The notes under the pieces were generated by a model. The model made no database searches and was not told where the DNA came from. It was given only the letters and a program-made list of their open reading frames with translations. The position numbers and the translations under genes were made by a program. A stretch of DNA of 64,000 bases, taken from Pseudomonas sp. TH15. GTDB lineage: Bacteria > Pseudomonadota > Gammaproteobacteria > Pseudomonadales > Pseudomonadaceae. The stretch lies in the NCBI RefSeq assembly GCF_016651105.1, contig NZ_JAEKEL010000001.1, positions 3,834,001 to 3,898,000 of the forward strand. The letters run 5' to 3'. Of the stretch, positions 32,240-45,517 are shown piece after piece; position 1 is the first letter of the stretch, and each line of letters starts with the position of its first letter.

Positions 32240-35200
32240 ATGCTCGCTCGCCCATCCCGTCGTCGTACCCATGTTCTGTCCTCCAAGCGTGAAGCCATGG
32301 AGCCGACGCTGTGGCTGCTCAAGCCGTTGGCTCACGCCGTGGCGTTGTGTCTGGTGGCGGGCAGTGCGCAGGCGCAGACGGCGTTCAGTTCGAGCTGGTT
32401 TGCCGCCAAGGGCGCCGCGCAGCAAGCTGCAGCAGCACGGCCGAGCGTGGGCGGATTACCGGGGATGACGCCGCCGCTGGCTCAACAACAGAAGGCCAAT
32501 CAGCAGTTGCAGCGCTCGATCCAGACGTTGAACAACACCGTTGCCGCGATTGCCGCACAACAAGCGGCGCAGGCGGCCGGACGTGCTGCCGCGTTGGGCA
32601 TGGTGCAGTTTGTGCCGGACGGTTTGGGCGAGGGTGGTTTGAAGGTCGATAACAGCCTGGCTCAGGGTTGGCAGAACGCCAAGGGTCCGCAACAGACCCA
32701 GGCTGATGGCAAGACCACTGTGAAGATCGAGCAGACCGCCGACAAGGCAATTCTCAACTGGGAAACCTTCAACGTCGGGCGCAACACCACGGTCGAGTTC
32801 GCCCAGCAGTCGAACTGGGCGGTGCTTAACCGGGTCAATGACCCGAGCGCGCGGGCCAGTCAGATTCAGGGCCAGATCAAGGGCGACGGCACGGTGATGC
32901 TGATTAACCGCAACGGTATCGTGTTCAGCGGCAGCAGTCAGGTCAACGTGCGCAATCTGGTGGCGGCAGCGGCGAATATCACCGATATCCAGTTCCGCGA
33001 CCGTGGTCTGTACTTCGACAGCACCGGCACGCAGCCAACGTTCACCGATGCCGCCGGCAAGGTATTGGTGGAACGCGGAGCGTCGATTGAAACCCACAAA
33101 CCGGCGACTTCAACCGATGCTGGCGGCTACGCCTTGCTGCTCGGCAATGAAGTACAGAACGACGGCAGCATCAATACCGCCAAGGGCCAGACCGTGCTGG
33201 CTGCCGGTGACCGTTTCTACATTCGCAAAGGTTCGGGCACCGAGAGTAATGCGCTGTCCACCACCTTCGGTAACGAAGTCATTCCCGGTTTCAAGGCCGG
33301 CGCCGTGGCAGGCAAGGTCACCAACAACGGTTTGATCCAGTCCGCCACCGGCGACATCACCCTGACCGGTCATGAAGTGGTGCAGAACGGTGTGTTGCTC
33401 GCGAGCACGTCGGTGGCCACGCGCGGCACGATTCACCTGACCAACCCGAGCACCGACAGCAACGGCAGCGTCACGCTGGGGCAGGGCAGCGCCACGGCCA
33501 TCATGCTCGACAGCAGTGATCTCAGCGCCCTCGACAGCCAGCGCGACGCGAGCCTGACCAATGTCAGCGCGAACAACCGGATCCGTGGCGACCAGTCACG
33601 CATCGAGCTGCAGAGCGGCGGCACGGTCGAGTTCCAGAACGGCTCGATCACCTTGGCCACTGGCGGCCAGGTGGCGGTCAGTGCACAACGTCGCAGCGTG
33701 GTGCGTGACGGCGCGATGATCGATGTGTCCGGTGCCCTCGGCGTCAAAGTGGCGATGGAAAACAACAGCATCAAGATCAACGTGCAAGGCAACGAGCAGC
33801 GCGATGCTTCTGTGAACCGCGAGAAAGGCGCGCTCAACAGCAATGACATCTGGGTCGATGTGCGCGAGCTGGTGTACGTGCCGGCAGGCACCAACGGTTA
33901 TGCCACCGATCGCTGGTACACGGCAGGCGGTTTGCTCGAAGTTGGCGGTTATCTCGGCACGCAAGGCCATAGCGTTGGCGAGTGGATGGCCCAGGGCGGC
34001 ACGGTGAGTTTTGCCGGCAACGATGTGGTCACGGAAAAAGGGTCGCTGATCAATCTGTCCGGCGGCACGCTGGATGTGCAGAGCGGCGAGATTCGGCAGA
34101 GCTGGCTGCGCGGTGCGGATGGCAAACTTTACGAAGTCTCGCGCGCGCCGGGCGATCTGCTCTACACCGGTCTGTACAAAGGCTATGAGGACAACAGCGA
34201 ACGCTGGGGCCAGACCAGTTACTTCTACAACCCGTTGATCGCGCCGCGCTCACGCTTCGAGTCGGGTTACACCGTCGGCCGTGACGCCGGGCAGTTGGTG
34301 GTCGCCACGGCCAACGCCGTGCTCGACGGGCAGATGATTGGCGAGGTGTATCAGGGCGAGCGGCAGAATCAGGCACCGAAACCGGTGCTCGATGGCTATG
34401 AACAGAGCCAGACCGCACTGGCGCGCCGCGCACAGTTGATCGTCGGCAGTTATGACCCGACCTGGGTCGCCGCCGCAAGCGGCCTGTTGTACACGCTAAA
34501 CCCGACGCTGGAGCAGGTGCAAATTGGCGGCGAACGTCCGCTTGCTGGCAGTGATCTGGACCTGACCGGTGCGGTGTCCGATGCGCGCAAGGGCAAGTTG
34601 TATCTCGATAACGATCAACTCAATGGCTTCCGGCTCGGTGCGCTCAAGGTCGCGGCCAGAGATCAGGTTATTGTTGACGGTGCGCTGACGGTCGATAGCG
34701 GTGGCGACATCACCCTGTACTCCCCGGACGTGCAGATCGGCGCCGACCTGACCGCGCGTGGCGGTAGCCTGCGCCTGGGCAACGTGTTGAATCAGTTCCT
34801 CAGTAGCGACACCGCTGACACTCGGCTCACGGCGAAGGCCGATAAGGCGACGCAGGTAAAAGTGGCCGACGGTGTGCGACTTGATACGCGTGGCGTGTGG
34901 AGCAATCTGCGCACCAACCCGGACGACGGCGCCAGTCTTGCGTACTTGAATGGCGGTCTGCTGTCGATCCGCAGCAGTGGTGATATCGATATCGGCGCGG
35001 GCAGTCTGCTCGATGTTTCCTCCGGCGGCGCTGTGCTGGCCAACGGCAAGATCCGTGGCGGCAAGGGTGGTGACTTGACGCTGGAATCCAGTGCGATTTC
35101 GGCGCCCGGTAAAACCCACCTCGACCTTGCGGGTGAACTGCGTGGCTACGGTGTCACGGGCGGCGGCACGCTGACGGTGCAGGCCAACAAGATCCTCGTT

Positions 35201-38200
35201 GGCCAGACCGACCAGGCATTGGCCGACAACACCCTGCAACTGTCCGGTGATCTGTTCAGCAAGGGCTTTTCCGCTTACAACCTGATCGGACTGAGCGGGC
35301 TGGATGTTGCCGAAGGCACCGCGATTGACATCACCCTGCCGGTGTACCGATTTGGTGATGCCGCGCCGAATCAGGTCAGTGCTGTCGACCCACGGGCGGC
35401 GCTCGAGTTGTGGACGCCGACGCTGTTCCAGGAAAACCCGACCAAGGGCCTGCTGACCCAACGCGCCGGCGCCAGCCTGACGTTGCAGGGCGGCGCCAGC
35501 CTGATCGGTTTGATCGATGCCGCCAATAGCACGTTGACCCTGGGCCGTGGTTCGCGCATCAGTGTTGATCCGGGGCAGAGCATCAAGCTGCGCGGTGCCG
35601 GGCAGATCACCGTCGAAGGTGAACTGAATGCCTGGGGCGGGACGATTGATATTCGTCAGCAACAGTTCGGCTCGATCAACCCGGGCACCTCCAATCAAGT
35701 GGCGGATCCGAATGCGCACAACCGTTCGATCTGGATCGGCGAGCAGGCCGTACTGGATGTCGCCGGACGCGCCAATACGGCCATTGATGCCCTGGGGCGC
35801 ACGTACGGTCAGGTCGGCAAGGGCGGCAGCATCATCATCGGCGGCGAAATAGACGTGAAACTGGCGACGGCCACAGCGGCCGATGCCTATGTCATCGTTC
35901 GTCAGGGGGCTCGACTCGATGCGTCCGGCAGCGAAGCTGTTGTCGATATCGCCGGTCAGGGGCCGACCCGCGTTGCAACGGATGGCGGGCGCATCAGCTT
36001 GAGTTCCTATAACGGCGTGTTCGCGGAGGGCAGCTTGCGTGCGGCGGCCGGAGGTGTCGGCGCTGCCGGTGGGCGTCTGGAGCTGGCGCTTGAGGCCCCT
36101 TTGTACATGGACTCGGCAAGCAATGCGGTGCGCGCGCCGAGGGAAGTCATTATCGGCCAGGGCCCGGGGACACTCGGCTGTCCGCCACTCTGCGACCGGG
36201 CGAGGGCGCCGACAGTTTGCGTTACGGACAGACGCGCCTGAGTGCGGATGAGTTGATGGCCGGCGGTTTCGACAACCTGAGCCTGCTGAGCAACGGCTTG
36301 TTGTCGTTTGACGGTGACGTCAATCTGCACATGAACCAGAGCCTCAATCTGTATGCCGGGGCGCTCTCGCTGGCAGAAAATTCCAGTGATGTAGCACGTA
36401 TCGATTTGCGCGCGCCGTACCTGCGCCTGTCCGGTGTCGGTACTTATTTCGATGCCGTCACCATGACGCGGCCACGGGTGACCCTCAACCCCACGAACCG
36501 ATTGTCGCAGGCTACGTTTAATACATCGGCGAACCTGCTGGATGTGGGCAACGGGCTGTCGTTCGGTACGCAGGGTGCGATCTTGCAACAGCAAGGGCCT
36601 GCCGTTGCATACAGTCGCCGGGCATTCGGCCTGGTGTCGCTCGACAGCAGCGGTGACCTGCGTTTTCTCGCGCCCAATGACCGTGCCGAAAGAACCCGGC
36701 TGTGGACTCCGGGTGACTTGAATCTCGGTGCGGCGCAAATCTACCCGGCCACGGGCGTCCAGGCCGAAGTGCGCGCCGGCTATCAGGGCGCCGATCGGGC
36801 GAACGAACACACCCTGCGGATCAGCGGTCGCGGCACGGCACCTGCGGCGGTGCCTTACTCGGTATTCGGCAGTTTGAACCTGACCGCGGGCACCATTGAG
36901 CAGGGCGGGGTCATCCGTGCACCGTTGGGCCTGATCACCCTGGGTGACGATGTCCTGACCACCACACATGAGGTGCGCCTGTTGCCGGGCAGCGTGACGT
37001 CGGTCAGCGCCGCCGGGTTGCTCATGCCTTACGGCGGCACCACCGATGACATCGACTATCGCTACAACGACAAGTCTGTCGTCTTGAATGGCATCACCGG
37101 CGACACCAATGGCGTGGTCGTCAACTCGCAATACATCGATGTACAAAGTGGTGCGACCCTTGATCTGTCCGGTGGCGGTGACCTTCGCGGTGCCGGTTTC
37201 GTGTCCGGGCGTGGCGGCTCCACCGATGCCCGTCTCAATCCGTTGGTACGCAACGCCGCCGACGGCACCTTCAGCTTGCCAGGGCTTGCGAGCAATCCGG
37301 TCTACGCCATCGTGCCGGGCAATCAGAGCGTTTATGCGCCGGTGGTGGCAGGAGCCGCTGCAGTGGATCCGCGTGTCGGCCAGCAGATCACCCTTGGCAC
37401 GGGCGTGCCCGGGCTGGCCGCAGGCACCTACACCTTGTTGCCCTCCAGCTTTGCCCTGTTGCCGGGGGCGTTTCGCGTTGAAGTCAACGGTCAGGCGATC
37501 CCGAGCGGCACGACGCGCGCGCTGCAACTGCGCAATGGCTCCTGGACCAGCAGCGGGCAGATGTCGATTGCCAATACCGGTTTGCGTGACAGCCTCGCCA
37601 GCCAGGTGATTCTGACCTCTGCCGATGTGTTGCGCCGCTACTCGCAATACAACGAAACCAGCCTGGCCCAATTCATTTACAGCGATGCCGCACGTCGGGG
37701 CGTGCCGCGTGCGCTGGCACCCATGGATGGCAAGACGCTGGATTTGCGTCTGAACGCCGGTGGCGAACAAGACATTGCTTTGCTGTTCAACGGGCAGGCG
37801 TTGTTCAAGGCCGCCGAGGGAGGCTCGATCGGCACCGCTGTGCTGCGCGGGGGCAATGCCGGCGCGAACTTTGAAATCCTCGGCGCAGGGCATACGCCAA
37901 CCCCTGACTTCAATGGCGTGTCGGTCTACGCCGACACGCTCAACAATCTCAATGCCGGACGTCTGAGCATCGGTGCGATGCCGAAGGTCCAGTACAACAA
38001 CGCGGCCAACATCATTGGTTTCGTTGGCACCAGCCAAGACATTGTTTTGCGTGAAGGGGCGATCCTGTCCGCACCGGAAGTGCTCTTGCGCACCACCTCG
38101 ACTCTTGGTGGCATCACGGTCGAGGCGGGGGCGGGAATCAACACACTGGGACGGGGCGATGTGGCCTACGACTCAACGGCGGGCTTTTTCTATCAGCCTG

Positions 38201-41200
38201 ACCAATCCAGCCTGTTGCTCGCTTCCAACGGCTGGACCCACGTTCTGGCGCCGAAAGCGGCCAGCGGCATTTCCGGCGGCGGCAGCATCCGCATTGGTGT
38301 CTGCACAACGGCTGTGTGCAGCAATCCGGCAATCCTTTATTCGAATGGCAGTCTGACGGCCGCCACGGATAATCAATTCGAACTCGACGAAGCGGTGCGC
38401 TTCGGCACGCGTCAGCTCGCGCTTTCGGTCGGCTCGGTCAACGCCGGCAGTGCCGAGGCGCTGGCAGCGGCAGGCAGTCGCGTACCGGCGGGGTTGATGC
38501 TGAACCAGAACGTGCTCAATCGACTGTTGCGGGGCGATACGCAGTACGGCGCACCGGCGCTGGAAACCTTAAGCCTGACCACTCGCGATGCTTTCAATTT
38601 CTACGGCAGCGTGAGCCTCGACACCCTCGATCCGCAGACTGGCCAGAGCAAACTGCAGAATCTGCTGCTGGTCACCCCGGCGATTTATGGCTCGGGCGAT
38701 GCCAGTGATGTGGCGAGCATCCGCACCGCCAATTTGATCTGGAACGGCGCCACGCAAAGTCCTGGCGGCGTGATCACCGCTGGCGCCGGTACGGGCAGCG
38801 GCACGCTGGACATTCAGGCGCAACGCATCGAGTTGGGTTTCGGCCCGATGCCGCAGGCGAGCGGCCTGGATCAGAACAATCGTCTGGCGCTGGGTTTTGC
38901 CAACGTCAACCTGACGGCCAGCGACCGCATCACCGCCAACCACAAAGGCAACCTGGCGGTGTATCAGGAGCAGGGCGCTTACGATCCGCTCAAGGGTTAC
39001 AGCTACAGCGGCGGCAACCTGAATCTGCGTACGCCGTTGCTCACCGGTGAAGCGGCGTCGGTGAGTGTGCTCAAGGCTGGCAACAATCTGACGCTCAGCG
39101 GTGGCGGGGCTGCAGGGGCGGCGGACGCCCTGGGTGCCGAGTTGAACCTTGAGGCTCGCAACATCGTGCTCGATAGCCGTATCACCCTGGCCAGCGGCAA
39201 GCTGACGGTCAAGTCAGAAGGCGATTTGACCCTGGGCAGCGCTGCGGTGCTGGACATGGCCGGGCGTACGCTGCCGTTCAACGATGTGAACAAATACAGC
39301 TGGGGCGGCGACGTGTCGCTGTACAGCGCCAACGGCAACATCCGTCAAGCGGCGGGCTCGCGGATTGACCTGTCGGCGAAGAGCAATCAGGCCGGTAACC
39401 TCAGCGCCATTGCGTTGGCCGACGCGGCCGGAACCGTCGATTTGCAGGGTGAAATCCTCGGCGGCAGCAGCGGTTATTACGATGCCGGCGGCACGCTGGT
39501 GCCATACAAGGCCGGGGGCGTGGACATTCGCGCGCAAAATCTGGGCGCAGATGCCACCGCGCAGTTCGCCGCGCTTAATCAGCGCCTGAACGCCGGACAG
39601 GTGTTCGGCAGCCGCAGCTTGCAGCTCAAGCAAGGCAATCTTGTGATCGGCGATGGCCTCAAGGCCGGTGACATCAATGTCTCGGTGGACAACGGCAGCC
39701 TGACCGTGACCGGTTTGGTCGATGCCAGTGGCGAGCGCGTCGGCAACATTCGTCTGTCGGCAAAAAATGCTCTGGCGCTGGCCGGCAACAGCCTGCTCGA
39801 CGCTCATGGTCGAGTCCTGCGCGTCGACAGCTACGGCAAGATCATCGATGCGCCGAACCGCGCCACGGTGGAACTCAATTCCGGTGAGGGTGTACTCACG
39901 CTGGCGTCCGGCGCGCGGATCGACCTGCGTCACGGCACCGATGCGGTGCCCGGTTTCCTTGCCGGGCAACACGATGGAATGCTGCGCGGCACGCTGGAGC
40001 TGAACGCGCCGCGTCTGGGCAGTAATGACATCGCCATCGACGCCAGCGGTGCGTTGACCATTCAGGGCGCTCGCTCCATTGGCCTCAACGGTACACGCCG
40101 CTACACCGATGCCCGTGATGGCGTCGATCAAGCGGTCAGTGGCCGACCGTATCAAGTGATCGATCAAGCCATGCTCGAGCGCATTCACGGTGACAGCAAC
40201 ACCTTTATCAACGCCGCGCTGGGCAACAGCGATCTGCTGCAACGCAAACTCGCCGGGCTGAACAACGCCACTTACGCCGACGCGTTCCATCTGCGCCCGG
40301 GTGTGGAAATCGCCAGCAAGACGGCTGACGGCGACCTGGTGGTGGAGGGCGATCTGGACTTGTCCGGTTATCGCTACGCCAGCCTCAATCCGCACACCCG
40401 CTTGAACCCGTCGGTGTATGGCTCTGGTGAGGCCGGTAGCCTGGTCATCCGCGCCGGTGGCAACCTCGATATTTACGGCAGCATCAACGACGGTTTCGCG
40501 CCGCCGCCGGAAACTCAGGATGACGCCGGCTGGAAATTGATTGCCGGTGTGCAGCCGTTCGGTGGTGATCTGATCGTGCCGGGCAGCGGTGTTTCGCTGG
40601 CTGAAGGGACACAGTTCCCGGTCGGCGTCACGCTCAATTACGACGTGACAATTCAGGGCGCGGTGTTGGCCAGCGGCACGTTGCTGCCGACTCAGGCAGT
40701 GTTGGCAGAGGCGTATACCTTTAGCGCCGGCACGGTGTTGGCCGGGGCCATCCATGATGCCAATGGCAACCTGCTGTACGCGGCGGGAACGTTGCTCGGT
40801 GACAGTGTGACGGTGCCGGCCAACAGCCGTTTGGGTGCCGGTATCCGTCTGAACAAGGCGACGAGCCTGCAAGCCATGAACTGGCCCAAAGGCGTGCCGT
40901 TGCCGGGGGTTTACAACGCCGACCTGCAAAGCGTTTCCGGGGTCAGGCTGAGTGGTTCGCTGGCGTTGCTGCGCGGATCGCTGATTCCTTCCATGACCGA
41001 CGTGAAACTGGCCGACGGCACTTCACTGATCGAACTGCGGCCGTTCACTGGCGACCAGCAGGGCAAGAACTGGGCGGTGGCCAGCATGCTGCCGGCGGGC
41101 AGTGCGTCGTGGTCGATGCGCGTGGTGGCGGGGGCGGATCTTGGTGCTGCCGACAGTCGTACGGTTAGACCGCTGACCCCTGAGGGCAATCTGCGGCTGG

Positions 41201-44200
41201 CGGATGCTCACTACGGCGTTAAGGTGACGACGTCTGCGGGGAGGCTGGTCTGGGCTGCCGGTAACCAATACGGCTTTCCAGAGTTTGAGCCTGTTTCCGA
41301 CGATTTTCTTGTCCTGTGCGATATAGAACCGGGTGACTGCGCGCCAATGGCTCGTTGGGTCTGGGCGCCAGGCAGCGGAATGGGCGCCGATTATGAGCCG
41401 GTCCCTGACGACTTTCTGGTGCTTTGTGACATCTATCCGGACCTGTGCATCGGCAATAATCCTGGAAAAACTGCCAAGGCCCATACGCAGATGTTCAGCG
41501 TCCTGCGCACCGGTACCGGCGATCTCGACCTGATCGCCGCTGGCAACTTGAGCATGGACTCGCCGTTCGGCGTATATACCGCAGGCACCCAGTCAGCCAA
41601 CGTTGATCCGCTCTACAACCAGAAACGCGGGCATCTCTCGGACAGCAATTCGGTGCTGGGCACGTCGGGTGCTGACTATGAGAAATGGGTCAACGGTGGC
41701 GCGGACAGCTTGTATCAAGCCTGGTATCCGCAGATGGGCGGCAACCTGACGATCAACGCCGGGGGCTCGGTTTCCGCCGATTCAGTAGGCAAGAAGGAGC
41801 TATCGTCGGGTGGCGGTTTCCGCGAGCAGATTGCCAGCGCGTCAGTGGGTAATTGGCTGTGGCGCCAAGGCACCGGCAACCCGGATGTGCCCACAGCCTG
41901 GTGGATCAACTTCGGCAGTTACGCCACTCAGTTGATGACATCCGAGGGCAATACCGAACCGTACCTGGTGGGCTTCACCGGTTTCGGCACCTTGGGCGGC
42001 GGTAATATCAGCCTGCGTGCCGGAGGTGACGCCGGTATGCTCAAACCGTTGGGCGATGCCGACAATTATCCGCGCAGCCAAGGCCTCATCGTTGCCGTGG
42101 GCAGCACGGGTCGTGTCGCCAGCGATGGCAGCGTGCAGATGACCGGCGGCGGTGATATGGACATTCGCATCGGCGGCGCACTCAACCCATCGCTGCAAGC
42201 GCGGGCCGGGGATAACGGGACTCAGCCGCCGAGGCACGACCTGCAAGGCGCGCTGATCAATTTGCGCGGGGCGGCGCAATTGACGGGCGGGGCGCTGGGC
42301 GGCATCAATCTGCAATACGGTGCCATTTCACAGTCGCATGATGTCCGTGAAACCCGACCGCTGGATCCTTTCACCTCGACCGCCAGCAACGCTTCCGGTG
42401 GTCTGGTGCTGATTCCTGGTGACTCGGGCATGAGCCTCAGCACCCGGGGCGACCTGGTGTTGGGCGGTGCGGCCGATCCCGGTCGGGTGCGTCTGTTCAA
42501 TGCCTCGCCACTGTTCGATAACAGCGGCAATATTGGTACCGGCGGCATCCTGAGCGGCTTCTCGCTGTGGACCGATCACACAGCCATCGATCTGTTTTCT
42601 GCCGGAGGCAATCTCACACCCAGTACTCAGCTGGCGGAGGTTGCAGGGAATCTTACCCCTGTGAGCGGCGCCAATTCCTCGCCCACCGACGGCCGTTTTG
42701 TCTATCCGTCGATTCTTCGGGCTGTGGCGGCTCAAGGGTCAATTTATGCCGGTCCGTCGGCGGCATACGGCAAAGGCAACTTCGCGCCGAAAACTGCGTA
42801 TTCGCTGTTGTTGGCACCTTCGACAGTAGGACAACTCGAACTGCTGGCCGGCGATTCCATTTATGCCGGCGGCTACGCGATCAATCAATCGGGCGCCAGC
42901 CCATTGGCCATCACCACGCCTTTCAAACCGGCATTCCAGGCTTTCGCCAGCACTAGCGCCGGGACGCCCCTCGCTAGCAACTACGGCAGCGACGGTGTTA
43001 AACCTGAGGCTAATTCGCGTTATCCGTTGTTCGCCTTTGGTCCCAACAGCTATTCCGGATTGAATGACGTGCAGGGGCCGGCACGGTTCTACGCCTTGAC
43101 CGGCGATCTCGTGGGGATACGCAGTGGCGAAACATTGAGTTTCGGCGTGTCGAAACGTACCTGGTATGAAGCGGCAGGCCCGGTCTGGATGATCGCCGGG
43201 CGCGACATCGTGGCGTCAGGGACCAACCTGGGCCAACCGACAATCGTACAGCCTGATGAAATGGGCGTTGGTCGGGAGAACGTCACCTCAAGCGGCAACC
43301 TTTTCGTGCATAACGACCCGCGAGACGTATCGCGGGTGTCGGCAGGCCGCGACATTCTTTACAGCAGCTTCGATATTGCCGGGCCGGGCGTCCTCGATAT
43401 CAATGCCGGGCGCAATATCCTGATGGAGGACCGCGCCAGCATCACCAGCCTTGGCTCGTTGGTGGCCGGCGATAAACAACCGGGCGCCAGCGTGGTATTG
43501 CAGGCGGGTGTGGGGGCGCAAGGGCCGGATTACTCCCGGTTCATTGCTCGCTATCTGAATGCGAAAAATCTTGCCAACGCAGAGACGTCGTTGAGCGCGC
43601 AACCGGGCAAAGTGGTCAAGACCTACCTCGACGAGCTGCAGAGCTGGCTGACCTTGGGCTACGGCTTCAGCGGTAACGCCGAACAGGCGCAAGCGTTCTA
43701 CGCCGCGTTGCCAAGTACCGAGCAGGCGATCTTCGCCCGTCAGGTGTACTTCGCCGAACTGCGTGCCGGTGGCCTGGAATACAACGATGTCGATGGCCCG
43801 CGCAAAGGCAGTTATTTGCGCGGTCGCAACGCCATTGCCGCGCTGTTCCCGACCACCGATGTGGCCGGCAATCCGATCCGCTATGACGGCGACATCACGC
43901 TGTACGGCGGTGCCGGGGTCAAGACGTTGTTCGGCGGCGATATCCAGATGCTCACGCCCGGCGGTGGTCAGGTGTTCGGCATCGAAGGTGCGGCGCCGCC
44001 GTCGACGGCGGGGATCATCACCCAAGGCTCGGGCAACATTCAGCTCTACTCCGAGGGCAGCATCCTGCTCGGGCAGAGCCGGATCATGACCACCTTCGGC
44101 GGCTCGATTCTCGGCTGGTCGGCCGAGGGCGACATCAACGCCGGTCGCGGTTCGAAAACCACCGTGGTCTACACCCCGCCGAAACGCGCGTACGACACCT

Positions 44201-44736
44201 GGGGCAACGTGACCCTGTCGCCATCGGTGCCGAGCACCGGTGCCGGTATCGCCACGCTCAACCCGATTGCCGAAGTGGCGCCGGGCGACATCGACCTGAT
44301 CGCGCCGCTGGGCACCATCGATGCGGGCGAGGCGGGGATTCGCGTCTCGGGCAACGTCAACATCGCTGCGCTGACGGTGGTCAACGCCGCCAACATCTCG
44401 GTGCAGGGCAAGGCGACAGGTGTGCCGGTGGTTTCGGCGGTGAATACCGGGGCGATTACTTCGGCCAGCTCCGCCGCGTCGTCGGCGACCCAGGCGGCAG
44501 AAGACGTCGCCCGTCAGCAGCAAGCGGCGTCGCGGCAGAATCAGTCCTCGGTCTTCACCGTGCAGGTGCTCAGCTTCGGCAACGAACAACTCGCACCGTC
44601 CCGCGATGGCGCCAGCCGCGCACCGGCCCCGGGGTACAACCCGAACAGCCCGGTGCAAGTGTTGGGGGCAGGGGCGCTGGATGAACAGGCGAAGCAGCAG
44701 TTGACCGAGGAGGAACGCGGGCAGCTGACGTTGTAA
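32240..44736 (+). CDS. giant filamentous haemagglutinin-type exoprotein (DUF3739-like), one frameshift
   Basis: Start ATG 32240 has AAGGAT upstream. A signal-like segment (LKPLAHAVALCLVAGSAQAQ) is followed by the FHA/TPS N-terminal domain: ILNWETFNVGRNTTVEFAQQ, AVLNRVND, IKGDGTVMLINRNGIVFSG. Thousands of residues of beta-helix-type repeats follow, with a helical alanine/glutamine-rich end. The frame breaks at GGGG (36166-36169): the first part stops at 36241 and the remainder continues in the other frame to 44736. Adding one G gives GDTRLSATLRPGEGADSLRYG and a protein of about 4165 residues. No TpsB transporter is nearby, so secretion by the adjacent type II system is possible (inference). 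A role in adhesion or biofilm is suggested only by the family. Confidence 0.8.
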
Positions 44737-44758
44737 AAGACTCTCGTGTAGTACGTTT

Positions 44759-44784
44759 GGGCGGCCGTTTGGCCGCCCTTTTTT
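44759..44784 (+). terminator. intrinsic terminator after the exoprotein gene
   Basis: GGGCGGCC-GTTT-GGCCGCCC (44759-44778) is followed directly by TTTTTT. Confidence 0.92.
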
Positions 44785-45076
44785 ATGCTGATGAGCTTCG
44801 TGGGTATTTTTGTCGGGCGTGGACCAGCGTCAGTATTTTGATGCGCCCATTCACTCGATAGACCAGCAGATAGTTTGAATTAACTACCATTTCCCGGGTA
44901 CCTGGCGCTCGACCGGATCTGTAACCATAGGGAATTGATGAAAGCCTTTGCGTTGCTGTACCAACCTTGTGTTGCAGAGCCGCTGAAGCGTTTGAGTTGT
45001 GTTGTTCGACGTAATCGATGATGTCAGCCAGATCGTCCAGAGCCTGATCGCTCCATTCAAGCGGCAGCGTGTCGAT
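44783..45076 (-). CDS. RelE/ParE-family toxin without a visible standard start codon
   Basis: The frame reads LPLEWSDQALDDLADIIDYVEQ.., SSIPYGYRSGRAPGTREMVVNSNYLLVYRVNG and IKILTLVHARQKYP, a clear ParE-type toxin of ~95 residues. It overlaps the 3' end of the antitoxin gene, as usual. Upstream of LPLEW the frame reads K-R-D-A-R-I-D-T from a TAG at 45092-45094, with no ATG, GTG or TTG. The only internal ATG is in EMVVN, far too late. The toxin is either silenced by loss of its start codon or started from a rare codon such as ATC or CTG. Confidence 0.7.
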   Translation of the reverse strand: MDTLPLEWSDQALDDLADIIDYVEQHNSNASAALQHKVGTATQRLSSIPYGYRSGRAPGTREMVVNSNYLLVYRVNGRIKILTLVHARQKYPRSSSA

Positions 45077-45251
45077 TCTTGCGTCTCTCTTCTAATAATT
45101 GGTCGAGCAACACCATAGCTTCCTCGTGAGGTATGCCCGGACTAGGATCATCCAGTGCAGCCTGCACCTTGGCACGAAACCAGCGATCGTAGCTCTCGGC
45201 CTCTTCTTCGGATTCGAAGTCAGAGTAAAACGGGGAAAGTAATAGGCTCAT
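45057..45251 (-). CDS. antitoxin of the ParE-type pair
   Basis: The 64-residue acidic protein MSLLLSPFYSDFESEEEAESYDRWFRAKV..VLLDQLLEERRKNRHAAA has the YDRWFRAKVQAAL and short C-terminal basic segment seen in RelB/StbD-like antitoxins. ATG 45251 is preceded by GGAG at the right distance; the longer in-frame extension is not supported. It overlaps the toxin frame. It probably neutralises the toxin and autorepresses, as in the family. Confidence 0.75.
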   Translation of the reverse strand: MSLLLSPFYSDFESEEEAESYDRWFRAKVQAALDDPSPGIPHEEAMVLLDQLLEERRKNRHAAA

Positions 45252-45416
45252 AGTGATCTCCGTGATCAATCTCAGCAGTCTAAGGAGGATGTGGCTCGCT
45301 GTCGTCACTGGCAAGACGAGGGGGCCAGTATCCCGAAGCGCTGGCGCAAAAGATGTCAGACGCTTCTTTCCCTCAACGAGGAATTCCAATCGGCTTTGTA
45401 GGCTCGGTCATAACCG

Positions 45417-45505
45417 CCTGTAGGAGCTGCCGCAGGCTGCGATCTTTTGATCTTGCTTCTCAAAAACACAATCAAAAGATCGCAGCCTGCGGCAGCTCCT
45501 ACAGG
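45417..45505. repeat. long palindromic repeat (CTGTAGGAGCTGCCGCAGGCTGCGATC family)
   Basis: CCTGTAGGAGCTGCCGCAGG, then CTGCGATCTTTTGAT, is repeated in perfect inverted orientation up to 45505. It is a REPIN-like hairpin. A related diverged copy is at 63861-63961. Confidence 0.85.
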
Positions 45506-45517
45506 GGGCCGCGGAGG

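Noticed and set aside
36007..38037. 676-codon minus-strand ORF
   Set aside because: It lies opposite the exoprotein gene and has the same shadow composition; no recognisable motif.
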